Source: Neopararhizobium haloflavum
Lineage (GTDB): Bacteria; Pseudomonadota; Alphaproteobacteria; Rhizobiales; Rhizobiaceae
Length of the DNA stretch: 64,000 nt
Direction: 5' to 3'
Assembly: GCF_002750855.1 (NCBI RefSeq)
Contig: NZ_NWUC01000001.1
Span: forward strand, 496,001 to 560,000
Of this stretch, positions 62,999 through 64,000 are shown in pieces. The notes beneath the pieces were generated by a model, which saw only the letters and a list, made by a program, of their open reading frames with translations, ran no database searches and was not told where the DNA came from. A program made the translations under genes and the position numbers. How positions within the stretch are numbered: the first letter of the stretch is position 1; each line of letters starts with the position of its first letter.

Positions 62999-64000
62999 AT
63001 GACAGCGACGATGACAGAAACGAAAGCCAAACCGGCCGGCCGTGCCATGGCGGGTCAGCAGATGACGGGCGCGGAAATGGTGATCCAGGCGCTCAAGGAC
63101 AATGACGTTCAGCATGTGTTCGGGTATCCGGGCGGCGCGGTTCTGCCGATCTACGACGAAATCTTCCAGCAGGAGGATGTCCAGCATATCCTCGTGCGGC
63201 ATGAGCAAGGGGCAGGGCACGCGGCCGAGGGCTACGCGCGCTCGACCGGCAAGGTCGGCGTGATGCTCGTGACGTCGGGGCCGGGCGCCACCAACGCCGT
63301 CACTGCGCTTCAGGATGCGTTGATGGATTCCATTCCGCTCGTCTGCATCACGGGGCAGGTTCCCACCACGCTCATCGGCTCCGACGCGTTCCAGGAATGC
63401 GATACGGTCGGCATCACGCGGCCCTGTACCAAGCACAACTGGCTGGTTCGCGACGTCAATGAATTGTCGCGGGTCATGCACGAGGCATTCCGGATTGCGA
63501 AATCGGGCCGTCCCGGCCCCGTCGTGGTCGATATTCCGAAAGACGTCCAGTTCTCCACCGGCACCTATCACGCGCCGTCGCCGGTGATCGAACAGAAGAG
63601 CTACCAGCCGCGCGTCAAGGGTGATCTTGCCAAGATCAAGGCTGCCGTCGAACTCTTGGCTTCGGCCAAGCGGCCAATGATCTACAGCGGCGGAGGCGTC
63701 GTCAATTCGGGGCCGGAAGCGTGCCACCTGTTGCGCGAATTCGTGAAGCTTTCCGATTTTCCCATCACCTCGACGCTGATGGGGCTCGGAGCCTATCCCG
63801 CTTCCGGCAAGAACTGGATGGGCATGCTAGGCATGCACGGAACTTACGAAGCCAACATGGCGATGCACGATTGCGACGTGATGCTGTGCATCGGTGCGCG
63901 GTTCGACGATCGCATCACTGGGCGGCTCGACGCCTTCGCGCCGCATTCCAAGAAGATTCACATCGATATCGATCCGTCCTCGATCAACAAGAACGTTCGG
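62999..64000 (+). CDS. ilvB: Acetolactate synthase large subunit (3' partial)
   Basis: Thiamine-diphosphate enzyme that makes acetolactate or acetohydroxybutyrate, the first common step to Val, Leu and Ile. ATG 62999 opens a frame that runs to the window end (334 codons visible). Visible are GYPGGAVLPIYDEIF, the catalytic Glu in RHEQGAGHAAEGYARSTGK, TSGPGATNAVTALQDALMD, ITGQVPTTLIGSDAFQE and MLGMHGTYEANMAMHDCDV. Several in-frame ATGs (63011, 63047, 63062) leave the exact start open. The attenuator upstream supports a biosynthetic role. In rhizobia this gene is usually named ilvI or ilvB, with ilvH next. Confidence 0.95.
   Translation, partial: MTATMTETKAKPAGRAMAGQQMTGAEMVIQALKDNDVQHVFGYPGGAVLPIYDEIFQQEDVQHILVRHEQGAGHAAEGYARSTGKVGVMLVTSGPGATNAVTALQDALMDSIPLVCITGQVPTTLIGSDAFQECDTVGITRPCTKHNWLVRDVNELSRVMHEAFRIAKSGRPGPVVVDIPKDVQFSTGTYHAPSPVIEQKSYQPRVKGDLAKIKAAVELLASAKRPMIYSGGGVVNSGPEACHLLREFVKLSDFPITSTLMGLGAYPASGKNWMGMLGMHGTYEANMAMHDCDVMLCIGARFDDRITGRLDAFAPHSKKIHIDIDPSSINKNVR

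Overview
The window is GC-rich chromosome from an alphaproteobacterium, most likely a member of Hyphomicrobiales (Rhizobiales). Four things point there. The end of the division/cell-wall cluster has the order ddl-ftsQ-ftsA-ftsZ-lpxC-bamD-recN-ligA, and FtsZ has a very long C-terminal linker. The tmRNA gene is circularly permuted and encodes the tag ANDNYAEARLAA. There is a MucR/Ros-type regulator, and several typically alphaproteobacterial small families occur (DUF4169, RHH_4, rhizobial DUF1127-like). A Ku/LigD repair operon lies behind an exact EcfG-type general-stress promoter. I see no rRNA, tRNA, insertion sequence, prophage or CRISPR array; the window is mainly ordinary core genome with small accessory patches.

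Layout. 1-11.1 kb: peptidoglycan precursor synthesis, divisome, lipid A synthesis, outer-membrane assembly and DNA repair/ligation. 11.2-20.8 kb: an AzlCD amino-acid exporter, aminopeptidase P, PrmA, a Sco copper chaperone with a small membrane protein, a hexapeptide acyltransferase, a succinate-semialdehyde-type dehydrogenase, a PHA-system protein, and a cytochrome c with a PQQ-type sugar dehydrogenase. 21-28.6 kb: a MucR-like regulator that has lost zinc ligands and is coupled to a glutathione transferase, a lipoprotein, UvrD, an acidic PRC-barrel protein, and an AraC regulator divergent from a fosmidomycin-type efflux pump.

28.7-32.0 kb is the most unusual part. A Tat-exported S8 protease, an 86-residue Tat-exported cationic peptide and an HprK-like kinase fused to a PqqD-type peptide-binding domain lie in a row. 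Protease and peptide share nearly the same leader and a GSFSG motif, and the peptide ends in Ser. A perfect hairpin separates the peptide gene from the kinase gene. I propose this as a candidate peptide-modification (RiPP-like) system.

32.0-37.8 kb: topoisomerase IB, MgtC, DUF3008, an unknown protein, Ku and LigD, a probable stress-induced end-joining module. 38-46.3 kb: an RND efflux pair, a ClC chloride channel, a thioesterase and a D-lactate-dehydrogenase-type flavoprotein. 46.4-55.8 kb: AsmA, an RHH protein, DUF4169, SspB next to the tmRNA that encodes the tag SspB recognises, thyA-folA, and hflK-hflC-DUF2065. 55.9-64 kb: a Deg protease, a GNAT enzyme, serB divergent from miaA, a diguanylate cyclase, a HerA-type ATPase, and finally ilvB/ilvI behind a leader-peptide attenuator rich in Ile/Leu/Val codons. 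The window cuts ddl at its 5' end and ilvB/I at its 3' end.
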